A stretch of 64,000 nucleotides of DNA from CAVRUF01 sp963716005 (GTDB lineage: Bacteria > Actinomycetota > Thermoleophilia > Gaiellales > Gaiellaceae), in the NCBI GenBank assembly GCA_963716005.1, contig OY970285.1, positions 744,001-808,000 on the forward strand, given 5' to 3'. The notes under the pieces were generated by a model. That model was not told the origin of the DNA and did not search any database. It saw nothing but the letters and a program-made list of their open reading frames with translations. Both the position numbers and the translations under genes were made by a program. Every line of letters begins with the position of its first letter. Within the stretch, counting starts at the first letter, position 1. This document shows positions 26,846-35,253 of the stretch, one piece after another.

Positions 26846-27859
26846 ATGCCGAGAATACTCACGCAGGCCGAACTGACGCGGCTGGCGGATTCGCTGGGCA
26901 TCGACGCGATCGGCGCCGCACCTGCGGAGCCTTACGACGAGACCGAGCAGCACATCCGCGACCGGCGTCAGCGCGGGCTCTTCGCGGACATGCGGTTCAC
27001 GATGTCGAAACCCGAGGTCTCGTGCCATCCCGAGCGGCTCTTCCCCGAGGCGCGCACCGTCGTGTCCGCCGCACTCGGCTACTACGCGCCGGCCGCCGAT
27101 CCCCGGCCCGGTGAGGGGAAGCTGCCGCGCTACACCTGGAGCCACGCCTATGCAGCGCTTCGCGAGCGGCTCGAGGAGCTCGGCCGGCAGCTCGGCGGCG
27201 AGCACCGAGTGCTCGTGGACGAGAACCAGCACGTCGATCGCGAGGGCGCGGCGCGGGCAGGTGTCGGCTTCTACGGCAAGAACACGCTTCTCATCACGCG
27301 TCGCTACGGATCATGGGTCGTTCTCGGCACGCTCGTGACCGAGGCGAAGGTCGAATCCAGCGCCGCGCTCGACCTGAACTGCGGGTCGTGCCGGCTCTGC
27401 ATCGACGCTTGCCCGACCGGCGCGCTCGACGAGCCCGGCGTGCTCGACTCGACGCGCTGCCTCTCCTACTGGACGCAGGCGCCCGGCTCGATCCCCGAGG
27501 ACTTCCGCGCCGAGCTCGGCAACCAGGTCTACGGCTGCGACATCTGCCAGGACGTGTGCCCGTGGAACCGCGGGATCGAGAAGCGTCGCTCCGACGTGGA
27601 CGTGCCCGAGGCCGCCGAGCCCGTCGTCTCGCTCGCCGACTGGCTCGAGGCACCGGACGACGAGCTCCGCGAGCGCTACGACCGCCTCTACTTCCCGAAG
27701 AACGATCCGCGCTACCTGCGCCGCAACGCGCTCGTGGCCGCGGGGAACTCGGGCGATTCCCGACTCCTGCCGCTCGTGCGGCGCTACGCCGACGGCGAGG
27801 ACGAGCTTCTGCGCGAGCACGCGGCCTGGGCCGCAGAGCGTCTGGCGGGGCCGGCATGA
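26846..27859 (+). CDS. queG: Epoxyqueuosine reductase
   Basis: 337 residues from ATG 26846, preceded by GGGG. Cobalamin- and iron-sulfur-dependent enzyme for the last step of queuosine synthesis in tRNA. Seen: GLFADMRFTMSKPEV, GVGFYGKNTLLI, and two ferredoxin-type clusters CGSCRLCIDACPTGA (near residue 183) and CDICQDVCPWN (near 231). The HEAT-like C-terminus includes FPKNDPRYLRRNALVAAGNSGD. Other queuosine genes in the window are queA and tgt. The stop overlaps the histidine kinase ATG. Confidence 0.95.
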   Translation: MPRILTQAELTRLADSLGIDAIGAAPAEPYDETEQHIRDRRQRGLFADMRFTMSKPEVSCHPERLFPEARTVVSAALGYYAPAADPRPGEGKLPRYTWSHAYAALRERLEELGRQLGGEHRVLVDENQHVDREGAARAGVGFYGKNTLLITRRYGSWVVLGTLVTEAKVESSAALDLNCGSCRLCIDACPTGALDEPGVLDSTRCLSYWTQAPGSIPEDFRAELGNQVYGCDICQDVCPWNRGIEKRRSDVDVPEAAEPVVSLADWLEAPDDELRERYDRLYFPKNDPRYLRRNALVAAGNSGDSRLLPLVRRYADGEDELLREHAAWAAERLAGPA

Positions 27860-29646
27860 ACGAGCGCCAGCGCGCACAGGAGATGTGGATCGCCTATGCG
27901 CGGCTCCTCGCCGTCATCTTCGCCGCGATCCAGGTCCTGATCATCCCGTACGACGAGCCCGGCCGCAGCCTCAACTCGGGCGTGGCCATCACGGCGATCC
28001 TCGCCGTCGGCGGCGTCATCTTCCTGTTCCTCGCGCGCCGCCGGCTGAGCTCGCGGACGCGATCGATTCTCGGGATGGTCGCGCTGATCTTCGACACGGC
28101 GATCATCTACGCGTACGTCTTCACGCACGCGTTCTCGCCGGGAACCCAGGCGAGCCGCCTCCTCGTTCTGGCCGTGATCGAGGCCGCTGTGCGCTACGGC
28201 GTCGCCGGCGCCGTCTGGATGACCGTCGCCAACATCCCGTTGCTCAGCGTCGTCGAGTACGACCGCGCGGGCTCGGTGAACGCATTCGAGATCCGAAACG
28301 TGACGCTGAACGTCGGGATCCAGCTGATTGCCGGGCTAGTCGTCGGCGGGCTCACCCGGCAACTTCACAGCGAGTCCCGGCGGGCGGAGGCCCGCGCAGC
28401 CGAGGCGGAACTGCTGCGCGACGAGATCGGCCGGCATGCGGACCGGCTGGAGATCGCGAACCGCTGCGCCCGCGCGCTGGCGACGTCGCTCGATATGAAG
28501 GAGAGCTTCCAGACCTTCGCGCGCGAGTTGAAGACGTCCTTCGCATACGACCGGATCGCACTCGTCCTCGCCGACCACGGCCGGGCCACCGTGGTCGCCG
28601 ACGACGGCGTCGGCGTGGGCGACGGCCGCAGTCCCTGGACGATGCCGCTCGACGACAGCGCGCTCGGCGAGGTCGTCCGCACCGGGCAGACGCACGTGCG
28701 CGCCGACCTCAAGGAAGGCGCGCGCTACGAGGAGGAGGAGCAGCTGGCCGCGATCGGCATGCGGTCGCGCGTGATCGCGCCGCTCGCCATCGCCGGGAAG
28801 CCGCTCGGCGTCATCTCCGTCTCCCGACGCGAGCCCGACTCGTTCACGCGCGACGACATCGACCTGCTCACGCTGCTCGGCCGCCAGCTCGCGACCGCGG
28901 TCGAGAACATCCGCGCGTTCGAGGCCGAGCGCGCCGCCGCCGAGGAGCTTCGCCGGCTGTCCGCCCTGCGCGCCGACTTCGTCTCGCTGGTGACCCATGA
29001 GCTGCGCGGCCCGATGGCCTCGGTCGTCGGATGCGCCGCGACGCTGCGCCAGCGCTGGCGCACGCTGAACGAAGGCCAGCGGGAATCGTTCCTGGCGCTG
29101 ATCGAGGAGGAGACGTCGAGGCTCGCAGCGCTCGTGGGTGACGTGCTCGACACGTCCCGCCTCGAGGCCGGGACGTTCACCTACGCCTTCACTGACGTGG
29201 ACGTCGAGGCGCTCGTCCGCGAGGTCGCTTCCGTGGTCGACCTCGGACACGAGGAGGTCGCCATCCGCACCCACGTCCCCGGCCCGCTGCCGACGGTGCG
29301 CGGCGACCGCGAGCGGATCCGCCAGGTCGTCATGAACCTGCTCACGAACGCGGTCAAGTACACGGTCGTGGGCGACGAGGTCGAGGTGCTCGCGCGCGTG
29401 GACAACGGTTCCGTCGCCGTCAGCGTGAGCGACCACGGGCCCGGGATCTCCGCCGAGGAGCAGCGCGTGATCTTCGAGAAGTTCGGCCGCGCCGCGAACG
29501 CCGGCTCGAGCTCCACTCCCGGTGCCGGGCTCGGGCTCTTCATCGCCCGCTCGATCACCGAGGCGCACGGCGGCTCGCTCGAGGTCGAGTCGCAGCCCGG
29601 TCAGGGCGCGACGTTCACCGTCCGGCTTCCGGTCAGCGCGTCTTAG
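27856..29646 (+). CDS. Membrane sensor histidine kinase with GAF domain
   Basis: 596 residues. Roughly five hydrophobic segments between residues 14 and 170, a coiled linker, a GAF domain at about 205-350 (MRSRVIAPLAIAGKPLGVISV), a HisKA domain with the phospho-acceptor in VTHELRGP (about 381) and a HATPase domain with NLLTNAVKY, DHGPGIS and GLGLFIARSI. No response regulator adjoins it, so its partner lies elsewhere. It is translationally coupled to queG and overlaps the convergent pafBC gene by 14 bases. Confidence 0.92.
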   Translation: MNERQRAQEMWIAYARLLAVIFAAIQVLIIPYDEPGRSLNSGVAITAILAVGGVIFLFLARRRLSSRTRSILGMVALIFDTAIIYAYVFTHAFSPGTQASRLLVLAVIEAAVRYGVAGAVWMTVANIPLLSVVEYDRAGSVNAFEIRNVTLNVGIQLIAGLVVGGLTRQLHSESRRAEARAAEAELLRDEIGRHADRLEIANRCARALATSLDMKESFQTFARELKTSFAYDRIALVLADHGRATVVADDGVGVGDGRSPWTMPLDDSALGEVVRTGQTHVRADLKEGARYEEEEQLAAIGMRSRVIAPLAIAGKPLGVISVSRREPDSFTRDDIDLLTLLGRQLATAVENIRAFEAERAAAEELRRLSALRADFVSLVTHELRGPMASVVGCAATLRQRWRTLNEGQRESFLALIEEETSRLAALVGDVLDTSRLEAGTFTYAFTDVDVEALVREVASVVDLGHEEVAIRTHVPGPLPTVRGDRERIRQVVMNLLTNAVKYTVVGDEVEVLARVDNGSVAVSVSDHGPGISAEEQRVIFEKFGRAANAGSSSTPGAGLGLFIARSITEAHGGSLEVESQPGQGATFTVRLPVSAS

Positions 29647-31654
29647 CCGGAGCTCGGCGCTTCTTGGTGAGCGTCTTCTGCAAGGCGCGCGCCCGCTTGG
29701 CGACGGCCTCGCGCAGTTCGGGCGGATCGATCACGACGGCCGTGCCCCGGTAGGACAGGATCTCGCCGACGAGCCATTCGACGCTGCCGTGGCGCATCTC
29801 CTCGAGCGCGGTCCCGTCCGAGAGCTCCTGTGCGCCGCGCTCGATCCGCCAGGGTGCGGCCACCTTCCGGAAGAGCACGCGGGCCGTGCGGACGTCTCTG
29901 AGCTTCGTCGGGTCGAGGTCGGGCCGCGGCGCGAACGTCTCCTCGAGCGGACGGACGGCGCGCATGCGGTCGATGCGGAACGAACGCTGGGCATCACGCG
30001 ACCGGTCCCAGGAATGGACGTACCACCAGGGCAGCTCGCGCTCGAGCGCGTGCGGCTCGATCGTGCGCACGCTCGGCTCCTTGGCGCCGACGGCCAGGTA
30101 GTCGATCTCGACGAGCGTCCGGTTCTCGATCGCTTCGGAGATAGCGCGGACGAACTCCTCCTCCTCGGTCGGCGGCTCCGGCTCGGGAGCGTCCTCGGTG
30201 ACCTCGAACTCCCCGAACGTCTCCTCGAGCTTGCGGCGCACGCGGTCGAGCGGCGTGTGCGCCTCGGCTGCGATCATCGGCCCGACGAACTCGAGCGCGA
30301 GGCGGATCGCCCGCGCCTCCATAGGTGTGAGGCGCGGTGCGCGCCGGAACGTGTCGCCGAAGAGCTCCTTCTGGACGCGCACCTCGTTACCGACCCGCGA
30401 GGCGTAGACCGCGTAGCAGCCGCCCCCGAAGTTCACGAGGTTGAGGAGCGCGAGGTGCTCGGCGAGCTGCTCGTCCGTGAGGTTGAACCGCTCGGTCAGC
30501 TCTTCGGCCGGAATGACGGCGCGGATGCCGTCGCCGCAGCGCGCGAGCAGGTGGGCGAGCAGCGCCTGGAGGACGGCGAAGCGCTCGGGCGCGACCGGGC
30601 CGACCGGGCGCTCGATCGCCACCTCGTCCTCGGTCTCCTCGGCCGCCTTGGAGACGCGTGGCGGCTTGCCCTCGTGGGCGTTCGCGACGGCTTCGAGGCC
30701 CTTGGCCACTTCGTCCACGAGCTCGGGCGGCGAGAGCGGCCGCGCGCGCCCGTCCTGGCGGAGAACCCACGTCGCGAGCCGCTTGAGATCGGCGTACGGC
30801 GTGCGGAAGACCTCGTCTTCGACCTGGCCGCGGCCGACCGTGCGATCGACCCACCAGGCGGTGTCGGCATCGAGCTCGATCTCGGCTTCGCCCTTCACGT
30901 CGCCGAACTGCCAGCCCTGCCGGCCGCGGAAGGCGGACGCGTCGAAGTCGTCCGGCGGCCGGAAGTCGCGCTCGCGGCGCGTCGCGAAGCGGATGTCCCC
31001 GCGCACGCGGGAAACCCGGAACGTCCGCAGGTCGTTCTTGTCCAGGTCGAGCCCGATCAGGTACCACGAGCCCTGCTCGGGCAGGAGCGCGTACGGATTC
31101 ACAGTGCGCTCGGCCTCGGCGTTGCGCGTGATCGTCCAGTAGCGGAACTTGATCGTGCGCTGCTTCGAGATCGCGTTCTCGAGCTTCGTCAGGCGCCCCG
31201 ACATCTCGACGGAGTAGTCGGGATCGCTCACCGTGACGCGGCGGCCCGCCTCGGAGAGCTCCTCGTCGGAGCCGGGCCGGCCGAGCGCGAGGTTCTGGAG
31301 TGCGAGCCGCAGCGGCTCGGCGTAGGCGAACTTCCCTTCGAGCAGGTAGAGCGCCGTCTGGAGCGCGGCGAGCTCGTCCTCCTCGAGCTGGAGCTCGGGG
31401 AGGAAGTACTGCTCGGAGCGCAGCGTGTAGAGCTCCTCGCCGGTGAACTCGTCGCGCTGCGAGTGGAGCGGGACGCCGAGGGCGACCAGCTCGGCGCGAT
31501 CGGAGTAGAAGCGCCGCGCGAAGGCCTCGTCCGACATCTCCGAGTAGCCCTCGACATTCGACTTCACGTCCCGCGCGGTGATCGGCCGGCGCTCCGCCAT
31601 GAGGAAGGCGACGAGCGAGAGTTGGCGGATGAGCTTGTCGGTGTCGTGTGAGAT
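29633..31654 (-). CDS. pafBC: Fused PafB-PafC WYL transcriptional regulator
   Basis: Two consecutive winged-helix + WYL units in one chain (first WYL around NPYALLPEQGSWYLIGLDL, second around LPWWYVHSWDRSRDAQRSFRIDRMR). PafB and PafC are separate genes in mycobacteria, where the heterodimer activates the LexA-independent DNA-damage response. The first ATG (31600) would cut off conserved N-terminal residues TDKLIRQLSLVAFL, which are encoded in the same frame upstream. The only plausible start before the next stop is ATC 31654, with AGGG nearby. The span therefore uses this unusual start. It is divergent from dinB. Confidence 0.85.
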   Translation of the reverse strand: MSHDTDKLIRQLSLVAFLMAERRPITARDVKSNVEGYSEMSDEAFARRFYSDRAELVALGVPLHSQRDEFTGEELYTLRSEQYFLPELQLEEDELAALQTALYLLEGKFAYAEPLRLALQNLALGRPGSDEELSEAGRRVTVSDPDYSVEMSGRLTKLENAISKQRTIKFRYWTITRNAEAERTVNPYALLPEQGSWYLIGLDLDKNDLRTFRVSRVRGDIRFATRRERDFRPPDDFDASAFRGRQGWQFGDVKGEAEIELDADTAWWVDRTVGRGQVEDEVFRTPYADLKRLATWVLRQDGRARPLSPPELVDEVAKGLEAVANAHEGKPPRVSKAAEETEDEVAIERPVGPVAPERFAVLQALLAHLLARCGDGIRAVIPAEELTERFNLTDEQLAEHLALLNLVNFGGGCYAVYASRVGNEVRVQKELFGDTFRRAPRLTPMEARAIRLALEFVGPMIAAEAHTPLDRVRRKLEETFGEFEVTEDAPEPEPPTEEEEFVRAISEAIENRTLVEIDYLAVGAKEPSVRTIEPHALERELPWWYVHSWDRSRDAQRSFRIDRMRAVRPLEETFAPRPDLDPTKLRDVRTARVLFRKVAAPWRIERGAQELSDGTALEEMRHGSVEWLVGEILSYRGTAVVIDPPELREAVAKRARALQKTLTKKRRAPAKTR

Positions 31655-31685
31655 GGCGTTACCCTGGGCGGTCCGGCGCGGCTCC

Positions 31686-31691
31686 TATTCT
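31686..31691 (+). promoter_or_regulatory. Candidate -10 TATTCT for dinB
   Basis: TATTCT lies 11 bases before GTG 31703 in the 48-base gap between pafBC and dinB. No LexA palindrome is present in this gap. Confidence 0.4.
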
Positions 31692-31702
31692 GACCGGTCC
31701 GC

Positions 31703-32761
31703 GTGATCGTCGCTCACCTTGATCTGGACGCGTTCTTCGCCGCAGTCGAGGAGCTCGAGCAACCCGAGCTTGCCTCCCGTCCGCTGGTGGTCGGCGGGGA
31801 CCCGCACGGCCGCGGCGTCGTTGCGACCGCGAATTACGTTGCGCGCGCCTACGGTATCCATTCCGCGATGAGTTGCGCCGAGGCGAAACGGCGCTGCCCG
31901 GAGGCGGTGTTCATTCCGCCACGGCACCAGGTCTACCGCGACTGGTCGCGCCGGGTGTGGGCCGCGGTGCGCGAGGTCGTGCCGACGGTCGAGCGCACCG
32001 GGCTCGACGAGGGCTATCTCCAGGTGGACGAGGTGGTGTCCGATTTCCGCGAGTCCCGCGGCGTCGCGCACGCCGTGCAGGTCGCGGTTCGCGGCGCGAC
32101 GGGGCTCACGTGCTCGCTCGGCGTCGGGACGTGCAAGGTGGTCGCCAAGGTCGCGAGCGACCGGCGCAAGCCCGGCGGGATCGTCGTCGTCCCTCCGGGC
32201 GGGGAGGCCGCTTTCTTGGCTCCGCTGGCGGTCCGCGTGCTTCCCGGCGTCGGGCCCAAGGCCGAGGAGCGGCTCGCGCCCGCGGGGATCGACACGATCG
32301 GGAAGCTCGCCGCGCTCACGGACGACGAGCTGGCGGGGCTCCTCCCGGGCTCCACCGGCCGCCTGCTCCGCGACCGAGCGCTCGGGATCGATCCACGCCG
32401 TCTCGGCGAGCCGGTCGAGAACATCTCCCTGAGCCAGGAAGAGACGTTCGCGCGCGACGTCGCCGACCGCGAGCGCCTCCACGAGGAGCTCGAGCGCATG
32501 TCGGAACGGCTCTCCGGGATGCTCAGCGGCTCCGGCCGCTCGGCGCGCACCGTGACGACGAAGGTGCGCTACCCCGACTTCTCCATCCGCAGCCGCTCCC
32601 AGACGCTCGCCGTCGGAACCGACGAAGGCGACCGGATCGCCGAGCTCGCCTGCGCGCTCCTCGACCGCGCTTTGGCCGACCGCCCCGGCGCGCTGCGGCT
32701 CGTCGGCGTGACGGTTTCGAACCTCGAGTCGGCGGTACAGCTCCCGCTGGTGGCCGAGTGA
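31703..32761 (+). CDS. dinB: DNA polymerase IV
   Basis: 352-residue Y-family translesion polymerase. Catalytic carboxylates are in AHLDLDAFFAAVEEL (D7) and GLDEGYLQV (D102/E103). The palm and thumb include CSLGVGTCKVVAKVASDRRKP, and the helix-hairpin-helix is VLPGVGPKAEERL. The C-terminal little-finger domain is present (TVTTKVRYPDF), but no clear beta-clamp motif beyond VQLPLV at the end. It faces the DNA-damage regulator PafBC across a short divergent promoter, and its stop overlaps the next gene's GTG. Confidence 0.95.
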   Translation: MIVAHLDLDAFFAAVEELEQPELASRPLVVGGDPHGRGVVATANYVARAYGIHSAMSCAEAKRRCPEAVFIPPRHQVYRDWSRRVWAAVREVVPTVERTGLDEGYLQVDEVVSDFRESRGVAHAVQVAVRGATGLTCSLGVGTCKVVAKVASDRRKPGGIVVVPPGGEAAFLAPLAVRVLPGVGPKAEERLAPAGIDTIGKLAALTDDELAGLLPGSTGRLLRDRALGIDPRRLGEPVENISLSQEETFARDVADRERLHEELERMSERLSGMLSGSGRSARTVTTKVRYPDFSIRSRSQTLAVGTDEGDRIAELACALLDRALADRPGALRLVGVTVSNLESAVQLPLVAE

Positions 32762-33413
32762 GCCGGGAGACCTGGGACGACGTCGACCTCTGGGTCGGCG
32801 ACGCGCTGATCGGCGACGACGACACGCTCGACGACGCGCTGCGGGCGAGCGACGAGGCCGGTCTCCCGCAGATCGCGGTCTCGCCGCTCCAGGGGAAGAT
32901 GCTCTACCTGCTGGCGCGTATAGCCCGCGCCCGGTCGATCCTCGAGATCGGGACGCTCGGCGGCTACTCGACCATCTGGCTCGCGCGGGCCCTTCCCGAG
33001 GACGGCCGGCTCGTGTCCCTCGAGGTGGACGAGCGCTACGCGGAGGTCGCGCTGCGCAACGTCGCGCGCGGCCGGGCTCGGCCGAGCCGTGTCGACATCC
33101 GCGTCGGGCCGAGCGCTCGAGACGCTCGCCGAGGTCGACGGCGCCGCTCGACTTCGTCTTCATCGACGCGGACAAGAAGTCGACGCCCGAGTACTTCGCC
33201 CGTGCGCTCGAGCTGACGCGGATGGGCGGCGTGATCGTCGGCGACAACGTCGTCCGCGGCGGCGCGCTCCTCGAGGAGTCGGGCGACGAGGGCACGCAGG
33301 GCATGCGGCGCTTCGTCGAGCTCATGGGCGCCGAGCCGCGGGTCGAGGCGACCGTGATCCAGACCGTCGGGCTGAAGGGCTACGACGGCTTCGCGCTGGC
33401 GCGCGTCAAGTAG
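32758..33413 (+). CDS. SAM-dependent O-methyltransferase (frame broken)
   Basis: Class I O-methyltransferase of the catechol / caffeoyl-CoA type. The N-terminal part from GTG 32758 has SPLQGKMLYLLARIARARSILEIGTLGGYSTIWLARALP and LVSLEVDERYAEVALRN. Extra bases at about 33110 and 33144 shift the frame twice, after which DFVFIDADKKSTPEYFARAL, GGVIVGDNVVRGG and GYDGFALARVK follow to TAG 33413. The segment between 33065 and 33100 also reads better if three bases are removed. The corrected length is about 217 residues. Substrate unknown. Coupled to dinB. Confidence 0.85.
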
Positions 33414-33851
33414 CTACGCGGCGACGCGCGTCTCGAGATGCTGGTGCGAGGGGCAGTACTCGCGCTCGGGGAGCGGCGTGCGCTGGCACGGCTTCCCCTT
33501 GCGGGTCGTGGCGCGGCAGCGGGCGATCCCGCCGTCGAACGCACCCGACTCGATCTGCTCCTCGATGTAGCCGACCGCGGCGCCGATCCCCTGCGTGATC
33601 GCCCAGTTGACCTGTGCCTGGTAGGCGATGGGGAAGTAGCGGCGGATGTCCTGGAAGAGGGCCCGGTCCGGACGCGAGAAGTACCGCGGATCCTTGGCGA
33701 GCCGCTCGACCGTGTCCTCACACGCCGCGAGCACTTCGCGCTTGTACTCCATCCGGGTCTCGGGGTCGACGTACGGGTCGACGAGATCCATGATCGAGCG
33801 GTAGACCGCCCGGGAGTACTGATACATGCGAGGTAGGAGAGTGTCCGTCAT
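33414..33851 (-). CDS. Hypothetical protein with C-terminal Cys/His motif
   Basis: 145 residues. The first 110 are helical and rich in aromatic and charged residues (SRAVYRSIMDLVDPYVDPETRMEYKREVL). The tail has CRATTRKGKPCQRTPLPEREYCPSHQH, a 'CRA-T--G-PC------YC--H' pattern seen in small predicted zinc-binding domains (DUF5763-like). Function unknown. It has a recognisable promoter and GAGGTAG ribosome site, and its stop abuts the end of the convergent methyltransferase gene. Confidence 0.7.
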   Translation of the reverse strand: MTDTLLPRMYQYSRAVYRSIMDLVDPYVDPETRMEYKREVLAACEDTVERLAKDPRYFSRPDRALFQDIRRYFPIAYQAQVNWAITQGIGAAVGYIEEQIESGAFDGGIARCRATTRKGKPCQRTPLPEREYCPSHQHLETRVAA

Positions 33852-33864
33852 GAGCTACCTCGTC

Positions 33865-33895
33865 ATTATCCGAGGTCTGAGTTAAAGCGCTGCAA
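33865..33895 (-). promoter_or_regulatory. Promoter of the Cys/His-motif gene
   Basis: On the minus strand TTGCAG (33890-33895) and GATAAT (33865-33870) are 19 bases apart, followed by GAGGTAGCTC before the ATG at 33851. The surrounding gap 33852-33982 is noticeably AT-richer than the rest of the window. Confidence 0.55.
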
Positions 33896-33915
33896 ACGAT
33901 CGTTAATTTCATGTT

Positions 33916-33938
33916 AAGAGGGCCTCGCGAGCCCTCTT
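33916..33938 (-). terminator. Hairpin terminator after the zinc-ribbon/SPOR-like gene
   Basis: AAGAGGGC (33916-33923) and GCCCTCTT (33931-33938) form an 8-bp perfect stem with a 7-base loop. It lies 45 bases past the stop of the minus-strand gene ending at 33983. A weak T/A-rich stretch (TTAACATG on the minus strand) follows, so intrinsic termination is plausible. Confidence 0.6.
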
Positions 33939-33982
33939 GGAAAGCCAGTTTATCGCCTTTCGGCGCTGTTACAAAGTCGCCG

Positions 33983-34717
33983 CTATTTCGGGACGATCTG
34001 GCGGACGTAGGCGCCCGAGTAGCCGGCACTCTTTGCCGCCGTCACGTTCTGCTGGGCGGCGCTCTGCGTGTTCTTCACGCCGCTGAAGACGACCCAGAGG
34101 TTGGCCGTGAGGCCCTGGAAGTTGTCGGAGTCGAGGACGCCGACCTCGCTCAGGCCCTTGCCCTTCGCCGCCTCGGCCTTCTGCTCGGCGACGGCCTTGC
34201 CCTCGCTCGCCGGGACCGACTCGAGGATGGCCGTGTAGCCGCTCTGTCCGGCCGGCCACTGCGTGAGGCCGGACGCGTTCGTCGTCGACTGCGTCGTCGT
34301 CGGCTGGGTCGTGGTCGGCGCCGTGGTCGTCGCGAACGTCGTGCTCGGGACCGTCGGGACGAACGTCGAGGTCGTCGGCAGCGTCGGCTCGCCGAGCGAT
34401 TGGGTCGTGAGGCCCGTCGGAACGACGGTCGGCGCTAGCGTCGGCACGGTGCTCGATGCGGCCGATCCGTCGTCGTCGTCGGTCGCCGCGATCACGACCG
34501 CGGCGGTGATGAGCGCGAGCACGAGCAGGGCGATCAGACTGGCCCAGAACCAGTACGGCGAGCCGGGGCCGCCCGCGAACTGGGGCAGCGCGGCCAGCCG
34601 TGCGCCGCACTCGAGGCAGTACTCCTGGAAACGGTCGTGCGGAGCGCCGCAGCGATGGCAGTGCGGCTCTACCGGCTCGTGCGTCTCGACGGCCGGAAGG
34701 TTGCCGGTTTCGTCCAC
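33983..34717 (-). CDS. Zinc-ribbon membrane protein with Thr-rich linker and SPOR-like domain
   Basis: 244 residues from GTG 34717. An N-terminal zinc ribbon (CHRCGAPHDRFQEYCLECG), a transmembrane helix at about residues 56-80, a long Thr/Pro/Ser linker (80-150) and a C-terminal domain of about 80 residues (SGYTAILESVPASEGKAVAEQ to GAYVRQI). That last domain has the size and spacing of a SPOR-like peptidoglycan-binding fold. The topology would put the ribbon in the cytoplasm and the SPOR-like part outside. It follows the next gene with no gap. Role in envelope or division is inferred. Confidence 0.7.
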   Translation of the reverse strand: MDETGNLPAVETHEPVEPHCHRCGAPHDRFQEYCLECGARLAALPQFAGGPGSPYWFWASLIALLVLALITAAVVIAATDDDDGSAASSTVPTLAPTVVPTGLTTQSLGEPTLPTTSTFVPTVPSTTFATTTAPTTTQPTTTQSTTNASGLTQWPAGQSGYTAILESVPASEGKAVAEQKAEAAKGKGLSEVGVLDSDNFQGLTANLWVVFSGVKNTQSAAQQNVTAAKSAGYSGAYVRQIVPK

Positions 34718-35221
34718 CTAGCGCTCCTCCGGGAACTCGACCATCGTCTCGTCGATCGGCTGCACGAATTCCTCGGCGGCGACCGCGTTTCCGCAGACGG
34801 TGCAGAAGTTCGCCTCTGCAGGGACGGGCGCGCCGCAATGGCTGCAAGTCACGACCGGAGGCGTCTCCGCGACCGGGCGGCCGCAGTGGGCGCAGAAGTG
34901 CGAGCCCTCGAGGAGCGGCGCGCCGCAGCGGCACTCGGCGACGTGGGCGCCGCGCGCAGCGACGGCGCCGGCGGCGATCAGCGCGTCGAGCTCGTGGATG
35001 CGCTCCTCGATCGCGAGAACGTCGGCGCAGCGGCTGTGCAGGAGCGGGTAGCGCCAGTCGTCGCGCCGGGCCATCTCGGCCGCGAGCCCGCCGACGTCGC
35101 GAAGCTCCTGCTCCCGGAACCGGACCAGATCCTGCCGCTCGCGGTCAGGCGGAACCGGCCGCGGCGGAGGCGGTGGAGCGGGGGACGGGGGTGCCAGCGC
35201 CTCGGGATCGCCCTCGGGCAT
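34718..35221 (-). CDS. Double zinc-ribbon protein
   Basis: 167 residues. A Pro-rich start, a helical middle (VRFREQELRDVGGLAAEMARRDDWRYPLLHSRCADVL) and three CxC/CxxC-type knuckles in the C-terminal half: CRCGAPLLEGSHFCAHCG and CSHCGAPVPAEANFCTVCG. No enzyme domain. Ribbons of this kind often mediate protein or nucleic-acid contacts. It lies directly upstream of the zinc-ribbon membrane gene and is surely co-transcribed with it. Confidence 0.72.
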   Translation of the reverse strand: MPEGDPEALAPPSPAPPPPPRPVPPDRERQDLVRFREQELRDVGGLAAEMARRDDWRYPLLHSRCADVLAIEERIHELDALIAAGAVAARGAHVAECRCGAPLLEGSHFCAHCGRPVAETPPVVTCSHCGAPVPAEANFCTVCGNAVAAEEFVQPIDETMVEFPEER

Positions 35222-35253
35222 GCGGGCGAGTCTAGCTCACTGCCTGGCGTCGC

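Noticed and set aside
31635..31643. TTGTCGGTG matches the -35 part of the PafBC-dependent RecA-NDp promoter motif near dinB
   Set aside because: The TAnnnT hexamer is 16 rather than 8 bases away, and the word lies within the conserved coding sequence for TDK of PafBC itself, which explains it.
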